From Panorpa germanica (lineage: Eukaryota; Arthropoda; Insecta; Mecoptera; Panorpidae), in the NCBI GenBank assembly GCA_963678705.1, contig OY783222.1:620001-684000 (forward strand): a stretch of 64,000 nucleotides of DNA. The letters are read 5' to 3'. A program made the translations under genes and the position numbers. The notes under the pieces are model-generated. The model did no database searches. It was not told the DNA's origin and saw nothing but the letters and a program-made list of their open reading frames with translations. Each line of letters starts with the position of its first letter. Positions within the stretch are counted from its first letter, which is position 1. Positions 1-10,822 of this stretch are shown piece by piece.

Positions 1-793
1 CAGAAGTCAACACTTGGGGTCAAAGATCACTTTATATTTAGTTCATTTTTGTATAACACTACTTTCTTCCATTGTAGTGTTAATACAATGAAAATGTTTT
101 GGTAATTGCAATGGTAAAGATAAATGAAATCTTAGATTACAGTTTGAGATGCTCTGGCCGTTACGTTTATGTTATATTGAACGCATGTCCTAGTTTTCAA
201 CGTCCGCGCTAAAATGACCACCATCATTAGTTGGAGCAGTCGGCATAGGTTTGAAAGAGAAAACTTGCAGACAGATAAATGTATGGGCACCTCCATCTAC
301 CAACTAGTATACTATACATTTAATTTAGATCATTTTTTATTGAAATTTTATCTTTTTCTATTTTAAAGTTTCACTTCCTAGGGAATTAGACTGGACCACA
401 TTGCTGTCATATTTTTACATGCTATTTATGTTTATAATACGTCATTAACTTTTTAATTATTTATTAGTTGTAACGGATTCTTCTACATTTTAATCACAAG
501 ATCTTAAAGCAAATCATTTTACTTTCATTAAAAGATATTTTAACTGTTTCTTAATTTACGAACTTCGAAACGAAACGAAAAACCGAAGGAAGGTTCAAAG
601 TGAGGTTCATTCTTAATTCGCCAGGATCAAGACAAGTTTTAGTTCTGTTATATTTCCGCCAATTTTTGGATATTTAACAAAATATAAACGTCAATATTTA
701 GATTTATCAATTTATATTTCAATAAAAAAATAGTTTCATACTTTCGTTGAAATAATTACTGAAAATAAATATTTATATGTTGCCAAGCACATA
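1..793. other. Intergenic, no gene seen
   Basis: AT-rich DNA with no reading frame that looks coding and no recognisable RNA gene. Short ORFs here lack any family signature. It may be upstream or intronic sequence of a gene outside the window. Confidence 0.5.
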
Positions 794-1495
794 AGGAGGT
801 ACAGGACGTACCTTCAATGCAAAAAGTTTATCTCTCGGTAATACGAAATGCAAAATACGAAGTACATGAGGGACGAGCAAATATTGGGACTGTACCTTTG
901 AAAATGAATTTTTCAATTCTCTATTAAACTGCTTTTTGCTTGTTAAAATGATTTTTTTATGCATATAATAGTTAAATAAATGAAAAATTACCTATAATTA
1001 ATATCAAATTTATATTAATTCAATTTAAATTCAAATTAAATATTTTGAAAAAGGAATAATAAATTTGGCAACGCTATAAATTTACGTGTGTTGACGCATG
1101 CGTGATTTGGTTCTTTGACAAATAAATTTTATAAAATATTTATTTCGATTTTGAATTTCCCACTCAAATTGGGATTTCCAACGTTGCCGGCTTTTAACCT
1201 ACACTTACTGTTTCTTACTGGTTTTATTTAAATATTTTCGTAAATAGGTATCCTTTTGATAATTTTCTTTTTGCAATAGTTACAGAAAAGATTCTTTTAT
1301 ATACACCTAGTTTTTGAAAGCCGTGTCACCATTTTTTCATAGTTAAAAGTTATATTATGTGGTGAAATTGAGCAAAAGTAAAACTAGGAACCCTAGATCT
1401 CTAAAATTTTGAGATAGCATGTATTTTAACTATTTGTATCGACCCTCCAAATTTTACAACGTTTTCATCATTTACGTTAACGTCCTGTACCTCCT
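794..1495. mobile_element. TA-flanked MITE (Tc1/mariner-like ends)
   Basis: A 702-bp segment bounded by a 16-bp inverted repeat: AGGAGGTACAGGACGT at 794-809 and its exact complement ACGTCCTGTACCTCCT at 1480-1495. TA dinucleotides lie at 792-793 and 1496-1497. TA duplication is the hallmark of the IS630-Tc1-mariner superfamily. There is no transposase ORF, so it would be a non-autonomous copy. The superfamily assignment rests only on the TA flanks; the inverted repeat itself is read directly. Confidence 0.7.
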
Positions 1496-1497
1496 TA

Positions 1498-3174
1498 AAA
1501 GATTTAAAATATATGATAAATTCTACTTCCTGTTTATTCGGTCATTCCAATAGTCTTTCGCTACACTTTTCACAGGTACGCAATTATTGCATAGGGCAGG
1601 TGCAAGTCGACTGGTGAGTCAAACGACACGCCGCACCGTCGCGTTATGATGAAATTAATTTGACACTCGCTTACGATTTTTTACAATAAATTTACACACA
1701 AATTACATGCAGTACGTGCTGCTATGCATTGGTCTAATACTAATCTCGAAACACTTACCACATACTTTATAAATAAGCATATTTCACTAGTTATTTATTT
1801 CTGCGATGAATTACTTGCGATGACAATCATGTTCACAAATCTGGCAAAAACGGAACGATATTTCGGTCATAATTAACCGAAACACTAAGAAGTGAGCATA
1901 GAAAACAAAGTTTTGTGGCATTTCTAATATTGTTATATGAATTTAATGAAATCAATAGTAAGAATACTTTGGCTTGACATTAACGCCGTCCGCACATGGA
2001 CCGACGGATTGCAAACGCGAGCCTAATCTGCCCGAACCGAATGTGAATGCAACTGTGTTGTTAGTGAGAGAACGCCGTGTATACGAGTGAGAGAACACCC
2101 ACGGCACGAACGAAACTAAAATGATTTGAAATTAGTTTTGAGCGACTGTGTTTCTTGGTCGCAGGGCAATTACGTTGCATGCTTTTGATGGTGAGTTCAT
2201 GAGCAGAAATGTGCACAAATACTATTTAAAAGTATTTAAATACATACAAATACCTCATAATACGACACAATAAAATCTTATGAAGTAACAAAACACGGCT
2301 CGTTTTTCGTTTTCGTTAGGAACTTCGAGTTTGCAATCAGTCGACCCGTGTGGGGACGGTCTTATTAGAACATACCATTATTTCATCATTTATATTAGAA
2401 AGAAAATTCTGTTATTGAACCTGATGTTAACTAATGGAAAATTATTTTATCTTAAAGCTTTCTATTATACTGATTTAATCCATAACCCAATGCAAAAGTT
2501 TCCAATAGAATAACCGCTTAATGTAACGGATACAACTCATCGTACTGAACCTGTAATTTCGTAATAATATTGCACAAGAATTAGGCGGAAACTATTATAA
2601 ACTGTACATTTAAAAATAAAAAGTAATTTCTTTAATTTGTTAATTATTTTATCTTAATTAACAAAACTATAAAATTACAAGACAATAAATTAGTTTCGTT
2701 TGATTTTATTAAATAATGAATTGAAATTAGATTTTCTTTATTTTCTATTTGCGTAACAAAATAATAGTTCAGGTACACTGTGCAGTGACATGAACGATTA
2801 ATTAGTTCTGTTGGCTGCCACCATGGATGCGTGGCGCTGGAATAGAGATTTATTATTGATGAAGTTGTGAATTGCAAAATAATAGCACAATCGTTAAATC
2901 AATGGATCTAAAAATATAAGTTTGTAGTCTTATATATATAAAGGTTTAAAGTCAATATTTTTTTAAAACAGTGTATGTGTACCAGCTATACTGAGAGAAC
3001 GGACATGATTATATCCTACAGCGGTGCCATATTTCTGAAAAGTGTGATTGTATTTAGTATGTATATGTACAGTTTATGAAAAAAATAACATTTTATCTTA
3101 TATGAATTGCGTTACTAAATATACTTTTGCCTACGTTTGTTAAAGTTAATGCTATCACTGTTTGCATAAACACC
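1498..3174. other. Intergenic; possible promoter-like patch
   Basis: No coding region recognised. Around 1980-2350 the sequence is richer in G+C than its surroundings and contains an initiator-like TCAGTC near 2337, which could mark a transcription start. No splice-linked coding exon could be tied to it, so this is only a hint. Confidence 0.3.
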
Positions 3175-3178
3175 TAGG
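3167..3178. repeat. Left stub of hairpin repeat split by LTR element
   Basis: About 12 bases left of the LTR element continue the repeat that resumes at 10823. The joined order, with one TAGG removed, aligns with the second copy near 49120-49145 (CATAAA...CC.AGGTAA..TTGTCGAG). The stub therefore belongs to an older repeat that the retrotransposon interrupted. How far the repeat extends further left is unclear. Confidence 0.5.
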
Positions 3179-4140
3179 TGTAACAGTCCCATATAGATTC
3201 ATTAATTATTGATAATATATTTTAACTAACTATTTAGGAACCATTGGATGGTTCAAATACAAAGTAGTTTTAATAGTTTTAGGCGTCTAAATGTCGTGAA
3301 CATTATTTACATTAAGTATAGCTTTATCGATAGAACCATGTCCGTATATTAATATTATTGCTGACATAATATTTACAATAACTTTTAAGAGAAATATTAA
3401 TTAACTTCCTTTGTTTAAGACACGTGTAGCTTTTGGGCGTGAGGCACGTGGAGATTCAAATAATGTTTATATTAAAACCAAATATGAAAAGTCCAAAGAA
3501 CTGATGACGGAATGTCATCTGATTTTAGTAGTGATGACGAAATAACATTTGAGTTCAAACGAGTTCATATGTTCAAACAAAGGGTTTTAATCTATATAAG
3601 CTTAGTTTAAGAGAGTAGAGGGGGTCAGTCCATCAAGATCAATCAGCCAGTTAGTACGTCGAGACGTCAATCGAAAGGTCTGTCTAATCAGCTCCGTCAA
3701 ATAAGGGAGTAGCGCCCCTTAGTCGGTGGTTCGGGTATTAGTCAGTCGCTTTGATATAATAATGATAAAATTACTAAGATTTGTATTAATTAAGTTTTTG
3801 AATAATAAAGAAAATAGTGTTAATGAATCCCTTGTTTTAATTATAAAAGTACTTAGAGTTAAGAATCGCATCGCGTTAAATAAAGTGATTGTCCAAAGCA
3901 GAGGAAGCTGCCTGCAAAAAGTACAAAAAGTAAGTAAAACCTAATATATTTATGTAATATGATTAGATGAGGTAATAAGTCCTGATAGATATATATACCT
4001 CCACAATTAGCTTAGGTCATCCGACTCAAGGAGATCCAGATCTCTAAAAGAATCTTCGCTTGAGACGATTGTAAAATCGCTCTCATAAAATAAGTAACTA
4101 CCACCATATATAGATAGAAGATATAAGGGGTAGGGTTACA
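3179..4140 (+). repeat. 5' LTR of gag-only element
   Basis: This 962-bp LTR matches 9861-10822 with no difference that I could see. It contains a TATA box (3593-3599), an initiator-like TCAGTC about 30 nt further on (3625-3630), two CACGTG E-boxes (3421-3426 and 3445-3450) and a splice-donor-like AAAAAGTAAGT near 3925-3935. The 72-codon ORF inside (3726-3944) is duplicated only because the LTR is, so it is not called as a gene. Confidence 0.92.
3593..3630 (+). promoter_or_regulatory. LTR core promoter: TATA box plus initiator
   Basis: TATATAA at 3593-3599 is followed by TCAGTC at 3625-3630, a good match to the arthropod initiator at the expected spacing. Transcription would begin near 3627, which defines U3 as 3179-3626. 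The same pair recurs in the 3' LTR, shifted by 6682 bp. Confidence 0.6.
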
Positions 4141-4143
4141 TTT

Positions 4144-4161
4144 TGGTGTCAGAAGTGGGAT
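4144..4161 (+). promoter_or_regulatory. Primer binding site, tRNA-Leu
   Basis: TGGTGTCAGAAGTGGGAT begins 3 nt after the 5' LTR. It is the complement of the 3' end of an animal tRNA-Leu (…ATCCCACTTCTGACA plus CCA) as I know that tRNA. All 18 positions pair. It would prime minus-strand DNA synthesis. Confidence 0.8.
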
Positions 4162-4465
4162 CAATTAAAAGAAAAAGGGTATTTAGAAATTGTGGGGTCG
4201 TTTAAAAAGAGGTGCATTAAAAGAGAGATACGTTAAAATACGAAAATACGTGAGATACGAAAACTGTGAGATATGTTAAAAGAGAGGTATTGAAATTGTG
4301 GGGTCATTTAAAAGAAAAAGGGTATAGAAATTGTAAGGTATTTTAAAAGAGAGATATTTAAAATTGTGGAATGTTAAAAAAAGGCAGAAATTTGAGTAAT
4401 TGGGAAAAAAGGCATTAAGTGCATAAATAAGGCATTAAGTTTTGAAAACAATGAGGTAAATCTTA

Positions 4466-4645
4466 GTAACTGGGAAAAAGATAAATTGTGAAATAAGGAA
4501 TAAATTGTAGTAACTGGGAAAAAAGAAATATTGTGAAAAAAGGAATAAATTGTAGTAACTGGGAAAAAGAAATATTGTGAAAAAAGGAATAAATTATAGT
4601 AACTGGAAAAAAAGGATAAAATTGTATTAACTGGGAAAGAGAAAT
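4466..4645 (+). repeat. Tandem repeat in retroelement leader, ~46-bp unit
   Basis: About four imperfect copies of a 45-47-bp unit built around GTAACTGGGAAAAA and GGAATAAATTGTA lie between the primer site and gag. They differ mainly in A-run length, as expected from slippage. Confidence 0.75.
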
Positions 4646-4648
4646 ATA

Positions 4649-4757
4649 GCTTATTAATTGCAACTAGCAACTGCATATTAATAATTAAAAAAGAGATATA
4701 GTTTATTAATTGCAACTAGCAACTGCATATTAATAATTAGAAAAGAACAGATATAAG
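4649..4757 (+). repeat. Two-copy tandem repeat, ~57-bp unit
   Basis: Two near-identical copies contain ATTGCAACTAGCAACTGCAT followed by ATTAATAATTA. They directly follow the 46-bp array in the same leader. No function can be assigned. Confidence 0.75.
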
Positions 4758-5418
4758 AATAATTGTGACGATACAGTACATTAAAGCTTGAAGCTGGTTT
4801 CTGTGTCTTCAGGTTCGATTCCTGAATCAGTTTATATTCATGTGTAATATATAGGGGTTTGGTAATTATTAGCTTATATTGTTTATGGACATATATGTAG
4901 TGAACGTATGCCTCATATATGTAATAGAAATAGTATGCCTATAGAAAAAGAATAATTGGAAAAGAAAAAGTTTAAATAATTGCAAAGGGAATAATGTAAC
5001 AAGGGTCTAAGAGATTTGTACAAGTTTATTTAAGAAAAAGGAAAGATTTTAAAATGTCAAATAGTACTGCAGTTATGTATTTAAATTTCGGAGAAAGATA
5101 TCAGTGTTGTATAACATTTAAGAGAGTAATAAACATGAGTGAGTTATTAGGGTCAAACCGTAAAGTATCGGTTCAGTTGGGTATAGCTATAGAAATATAT
5201 ACCGCATCGACAACAAAGATTATGACTACGAGTATGTAAAAGAAACAGATTTGGACAACGTTGTTTATATAAAGACTTGGAACGTAAATAAAGTAATTAA
5301 AGAGTATTGATTGAATTTAACATGATTATTATAAAAAGGGTAATATTTTGAAATGATTTTTGTAGAATGGTAATTAAATATAATAAGAAATAATAGGTTG
5401 ATTTACGAGTATTAAAAA

Positions 5419-6774
5419 ATGGATAATCTAATAGATAGATTTAAAAAGTTGGAAGAAGGTTTACAGTTTTTACAGGTATTTGAAGAAAAAGATAGTATTA
5501 CGTTATTTTTGAATCAGTTAGAGGGAATATCAGAAGCTTTTAGTTGGAATAATAAAGAAAGGGTTTTTGCATTATCAGTAAAGTTGAACGCAAAGGTTCT
5601 AGAATTTCTACATATTGTTTTAACTCGAACAGAATTAAAAGATTATGGAAAAATTAAGATAGAATTACTTAACAAATATAATTGTCGAAGACCTGCAGAG
5701 TTAGTGAAAGCAGAATTTGATTTTAATTCATGTAAACAAAACCATGGAGAGTCAGTTTTTAAATTTTCAGAAAGAGTAGCAGAATTAGCTAGAAAAACAA
5801 TTAATATCAGTTTTGAACAAAGTAAACGGGATTTACAATTAATGGAATTACAGCATAAGATTTTAAACAGATTTATATTGGGCTTACGTAACAGCTATTC
5901 TAGATTTGTTGATTACGAAAATCCAAAAACATTGGTCGAAGCCTTAGCTTTAGCAGAATATATAGAATTAAAAGAAAACCGAAGTACTTTAAGTAACAGA
6001 TATGTACAAGACAGCGAAAATTTTGAAAGATTTGATAATGTTGAAAGCGAGGATACAAACTCTAATAAGTTTAGTATAGGACTACACGAAGTAAACGAAA
6101 GTTCAAAAGTAATTAAAATTGATAAAGATGACGTAAATACATCGATAGAATTATACAGTGACAGGACAGATTTAGTCCATAGAAAGGGTACGAACGAATT
6201 AGTTACCGAAGAAAATAATTTACAGGCAAATAATAATATTAAAGTAGAATTTGAACAAGATAGCATTGTTAACGGGTTAGTAGAAACATGTTGGGATATT
6301 AATGGCTTAAATAAGGATAGAATAGAAGTAAATAAACTATGTGAGAATATACACGAAAGTATAATTGATAAAGAGTTAGAAAAAATAGATTCTAGCCGCG
6401 ATGATAAAGATTTATTCAGTGAGGGCACTATAAACGAAATAATTATTGATGAAAAGAGAATTGGAAAAAATGTAAAAGATGTAAGGGAATCTGTAACAGA
6501 TAGAATAGTTGCGAATACTATTGGCTTAAGCCTGGAAGAAAATATACATGTTGAGAGAGATAATATTGCTATTGATTTAAGAAAAAGAGAGTATAATTTG
6601 CAGAATAAATTGATTGATTTATTAATGATGAGTAATTTTAAAAGATTAATTTTAGGAATTTTCGCACTTATTAAGTTAAGCATTTATTTCATGATTCTAA
6701 TTAAGACGATGTTCAAGGAAACATTAGTAGTAAGCGTTAAACAGATTAATTTGCCGTTAGACATTAGAGAATAA
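5419..6774 (+). CDS. Retrotransposon Gag-like protein
   Basis: A 451-residue ORF, the only substantial one in the LTR element. Residues about 25-185 have the helical pattern of a Ty3/gypsy capsid domain: a QNHGESVFKFSERVAELARK stretch near 107-126 resembles the QxxxESVxxFxxRxxEL segment of Gag proteins, and an ILNRFILGLR stretch follows near 148-157. The middle part is acidic and Lys/Asn/Glu-rich. No CCHC zinc knuckle is visible. A hydrophobic segment lies at about 405-435, close to the C-terminus, which is unusual for Gag. The start is the first ATG of the frame, after a long repeat-rich leader. The protein would assemble particles packaging the element's RNA, while enzymes must come from elsewhere. 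Assignment as Gag is by pattern; the clade is uncertain. Confidence 0.75.
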   Translation: MDNLIDRFKKLEEGLQFLQVFEEKDSITLFLNQLEGISEAFSWNNKERVFALSVKLNAKVLEFLHIVLTRTELKDYGKIKIELLNKYNCRRPAELVKAEFDFNSCKQNHGESVFKFSERVAELARKTINISFEQSKRDLQLMELQHKILNRFILGLRNSYSRFVDYENPKTLVEALALAEYIELKENRSTLSNRYVQDSENFERFDNVESEDTNSNKFSIGLHEVNESSKVIKIDKDDVNTSIELYSDRTDLVHRKGTNELVTEENNLQANNNIKVEFEQDSIVNGLVETCWDINGLNKDRIEVNKLCENIHESIIDKELEKIDSSRDDKDLFSEGTINEIIIDEKRIGKNVKDVRESVTDRIVANTIGLSLEENIHVERDNIAIDLRKREYNLQNKLIDLLMMSNFKRLILGIFALIKLSIYFMILIKTMFKETLVVSVKQINLPLDIRE

Positions 6775-9700
6775 CAGAGGGTATTTTAACTAGAAAAATC
6801 GGATAAAAGATGATTGTTAATTGAACTAAAGTTGCATAGAATAAGAACATTGAAATGTTAGAATAGATCATTAGTATCATTTTATAAAGTAACAATAAGA
6901 GATTTTGGAAATAGGAAGGATAATTTTTGACAGTAAACGTATTCTAGGGTGTCGAGATAGTTTTGTTTAAGAGTTACACAGTTGAGCTATTAAAATGATT
7001 TTTTTTTTTTCTGAATATAAAGTAGTGTAGCATTGTTGTTATAGACGTATGATTTTAAAAAGATTTGATATGAGTGCTAACTACTAATTAAAGAGAACAC
7101 AAGTGATTTGCTATGAGTTATTTATTGACTACGAGATACTTGAATAATGAAATTATGATGAAAATGACGTATATGGAACTATTGAGTTATCGCCGAAAAT
7201 GGAAATCGGTATGAACGGGTAATAGGAAACCCAGATGAACGGTTTAATGGAAACCAGGAAATTGAATAAGAAAAAGTTATGAAGTACTAGAAAGGAGTAC
7301 ATGAGCTACGGATAAGTAGATATTTATTGAATATGTAATAATGATTAGTTGCAAATCGACGTTGATGAAATAAAGAACACTCAAATTTGAAAGAAGTAAA
7401 ACAATTCGAAAAGTAATAAAGCATACGTTTAGCAAAACAAACATTAACATAATGAGTACAGATACAAGAAAAAGTAGATATTTTTCACACACTCTAGTAA
7501 TATATTATAATACATTAAGATATAGGATTAACAATTAATTAATTATCATGATTAAATATATAATTAGGATTTTGATTTTAAGAAACAGAAAAGTAAATGA
7601 TGGGATAAAGTTAAAGGAAACTTGAGATTTAAATAGAACGGTAAAAAAAAAAAAAAAAAACGATATCAAAGGGTTAAGAAACATAATAAATGAACAGCAC
7701 AATTTGAATAATGTGTAAGAGTATAGAATTGGAATAAAAATATAAACTTTTGTTACAAACATAAATTAGTTTGAGGTCAATTTAAAAAAGGGATTATCGT
7801 TAAATTAGTTGTTAAATGAGAACTAATATTGTACTTTAATATTTTACGAGTAAAATAAACATAAAAACAGAAAGGTCATGAGTTAAGAAAATAAACATAT
7901 AATTAGAGACTAAAGTTATTTGTAACAGATGTATTGAAATTCGAGTCAGAAAGGTCATAGAAGAAATTAACACTTGAGAATATAAGTGAACATAAAAATT
8001 GATTTTTAACAGAGGGTTTGAGAACATAAATTAGATAAAGGTACTTAATAATATACAAACTAGACCAGAAATTACAGATGTACGAAACATGAGTAACAAT
8101 AACGTTTAAAGGATAATTATTTTTATGTTTTTATTGAGATATACTAATGCTATATAATTTCAGATGACAGATACATGATGAATACAGCAAGCAGAATAAG
8201 ATGACTTAATTGAAGATTTTATATCATAAATATGGAATAAATTAAAATGTTTTTCTGTTCACAGATCGTTTTGGAAATTTTAATAGGGAAAGAAGAAGAT
8301 TCGAAAATTGATAAGAGGTATTCATTGAAAATTTGAACACTTGTATTGTTAAATTGCATTGAGATATAATATAATATAAAGAAAAAGAAATTTATTTTTT
8401 TGGATCACATGTATTACTACATGCGAATATAAAAAGTTGTTTTAAATTCAAGTAACAAGTGTTGAAGTTTAATAAATATGTTTACCTTGACTATATTTGA
8501 GTAAAGTATCTATAAAATTAAGATTTTGTTGTTTAAAAATAATAAATAGATTTAAAAATAATTTTTGAGATAACCATGTTTAGAATAATGTTTTGATTTG
8601 AAAAAAAAATAAATATAATAAATTTGTTAAATGAAAAATACAGTAAATGAGAATAAGTTCATTAAAACATTCGTTAATAAAAGAATAAACTAAAGTATGA
8701 AATATTGATTCTAAATTTAAGAGAAAAGTTAAATTTGTATTTTAATTAAAGAAAAAAATATGTTTACATTAAATTTCATTATTATGTAGAATTAACAGTA
8801 GTTTGTAAGAGGTATGAAAATAATTTATGGCATAAATATTGCAAAGTTGGAAAACATATATAGAACAATCAAAGAAAAAAAAGTAAGAAGAGATTGATGA
8901 TATTTAAAAAAGAAACACATGCCGTAAGATATTTACATGTTATGTTTAAAATATAATTAAAATAACTAGAAATTAAGATATGTTATGAAATAAATTCATA
9001 TTTTGTAATAACTATAACTTCCAAGTAAAGTTAATCGAATTATTAGTAAAAGAGCTATACAAGAGCCAAATTTGTTATGTCAATTGTAAGAAATTATAGA
9101 AAAAGAAGACAGAAAATGAATTTATAATTAAGATAATTACGTAAGAGTATAAATTGCAGCATTTACAACAACGAAGAACTGAAGGAGGAGACTAGTAGTT
9201 GATTTTCATAATGCGTAAGACTAAGGTAATAAGTGTGAATACTTGAACGAGTCAATGATCGAATGTACGAGAGGAACTACCAGAATGCAAGTCGTTAAGT
9301 AGATGAAGATTCCGATGAAATCGATGCAAATTGAAAGATGAAGAAAACAATACAAAATGACGAAGTCCGTGAATAATCCAGAAGAAATTAAAGGTCTAAG
9401 TGAAGCAGTAATCACTTAAGAAGAAAACATATATCATATGTGTATTAATCTACAAGTATTGTAAACAGAACGAGAATTTACAAATGTAATGGACCATTAA
9501 AAATATCAGTATTGTTTATGCAACCTACGGAAATATGAAGCCAGATGCAAAGCAGTAGGACAAGGCCGCATTCGAAAACAAACCGAGGCAGAGCGTATTC
9601 GAAACGAAGAAAGTATTCACTTATTTATCAAAGTTGAAGCATTTTGAAATGAAATTATGAGAACAAAATCACCTACATAAAGCAGATAAAGAAGAATTAT

Positions 9701-9845
9701 TTTAATTATCAACGATTATATATGATTGATTTATTGATTTAAATTTTAAATTACATTTATTTTATTAAGGTTTCAATTATGAATGAATCTAGAAATACGG
9801 GAAAGACTAATAAAATTATAATCATTGGATTATAGATTTTAATTT
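6775..9845. other. Non-coding interior of LTR element
   Basis: About 3.1 kb with no pol-like ORF. The + strand is purine-rich, and short ORFs on the - strand are composition artefacts. An uninterrupted A run lies near 7644-7661. In a full element this region would carry protease, reverse transcriptase and integrase, and no remnant of these was recognised. Confidence 0.7.
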
Positions 9846-9860
9846 AAAAACGGGAAGCAA
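9846..9860 (+). promoter_or_regulatory. Polypurine tract
   Basis: AAAAACGGGAAGCAA abuts the 3' LTR and is almost all purine. Its place and composition fit the plus-strand primer site. Confidence 0.6.
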
Positions 9861-10822
9861 TGTAACAGTCCCATATAGATTCATTAATTATTGATAATAT
9901 ATTTTAACTAACTATTTAGGAACCATTGGATGGTTCAAATACAAAGTAGTTTTAATAGTTTTAGGCGTCTAAATGTCGTGAACATTATTTACATTAAGTA
10001 TAGCTTTATCGATAGAACCATGTCCGTATATTAATATTATTGCTGACATAATATTTACAATAACTTTTAAGAGAAATATTAATTAACTTCCTTTGTTTAA
10101 GACACGTGTAGCTTTTGGGCGTGAGGCACGTGGAGATTCAAATAATGTTTATATTAAAACCAAATATGAAAAGTCCAAAGAACTGATGACGGAATGTCAT
10201 CTGATTTTAGTAGTGATGACGAAATAACATTTGAGTTCAAACGAGTTCATATGTTCAAACAAAGGGTTTTAATCTATATAAGCTTAGTTTAAGAGAGTAG
10301 AGGGGGTCAGTCCATCAAGATCAATCAGCCAGTTAGTACGTCGAGACGTCAATCGAAAGGTCTGTCTAATCAGCTCCGTCAAATAAGGGAGTAGCGCCCC
10401 TTAGTCGGTGGTTCGGGTATTAGTCAGTCGCTTTGATATAATAATGATAAAATTACTAAGATTTGTATTAATTAAGTTTTTGAATAATAAAGAAAATAGT
10501 GTTAATGAATCCCTTGTTTTAATTATAAAAGTACTTAGAGTTAAGAATCGCATCGCGTTAAATAAAGTGATTGTCCAAAGCAGAGGAAGCTGCCTGCAAA
10601 AAGTACAAAAAGTAAGTAAAACCTAATATATTTATGTAATATGATTAGATGAGGTAATAAGTCCTGATAGATATATATACCTCCACAATTAGCTTAGGTC
10701 ATCCGACTCAAGGAGATCCAGATCTCTAAAAGAATCTTCGCTTGAGACGATTGTAAAATCGCTCTCATAAAATAAGTAACTACCACCATATATAGATAGA
10801 AGATATAAGGGGTAGGGTTACA
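9861..10822 (+). repeat. 3' LTR of gag-only element
   Basis: 962 bp, apparently identical to the 5' LTR. LTRs are copied from one template at insertion, so lack of divergence means a recent event. It ends GTTACA before the target duplication TAGG. Confidence 0.92.

Larger units (their letters stand above)
3179..10822 (+). mobile_element. LTR retrotransposon, gag-only, non-autonomous
   Basis: A complete 7644-bp element with two 962-bp LTRs (3179-4140 and 9861-10822) that look identical by eye. The LTRs start TGTAAC and end GTTACA, and the insertion is flanked by the 4-bp duplication TAGG (3175-3178 and 10823-10826). A tRNA-Leu primer site follows the 5' LTR and a purine tract precedes the 3' LTR. 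The internal region holds one gag-like ORF (5419-6774). Between 6775 and 9845 there is no reading frame with protease, reverse transcriptase, RNase H or integrase motifs on either strand. A 4-bp duplication and the Gag type suggest a Ty3/gypsy relative, but without pol the clade cannot be fixed. It presumably depends on enzymes from a partner element. Confidence 0.92.

Noticed and set aside
3726..3944. 72-codon ORF in the LTR, repeated at 10408-10626
   Set aside because: It is duplicated because the LTR is duplicated, crosses a probable splice donor and has no protein-family features.
5913..6683. 256-codon ORF antisense to gag
   Set aside because: Its Leu/Ser-rich product is the mirror of an A-rich, Lys/Glu/Asn-rich sense frame; no independent signal.
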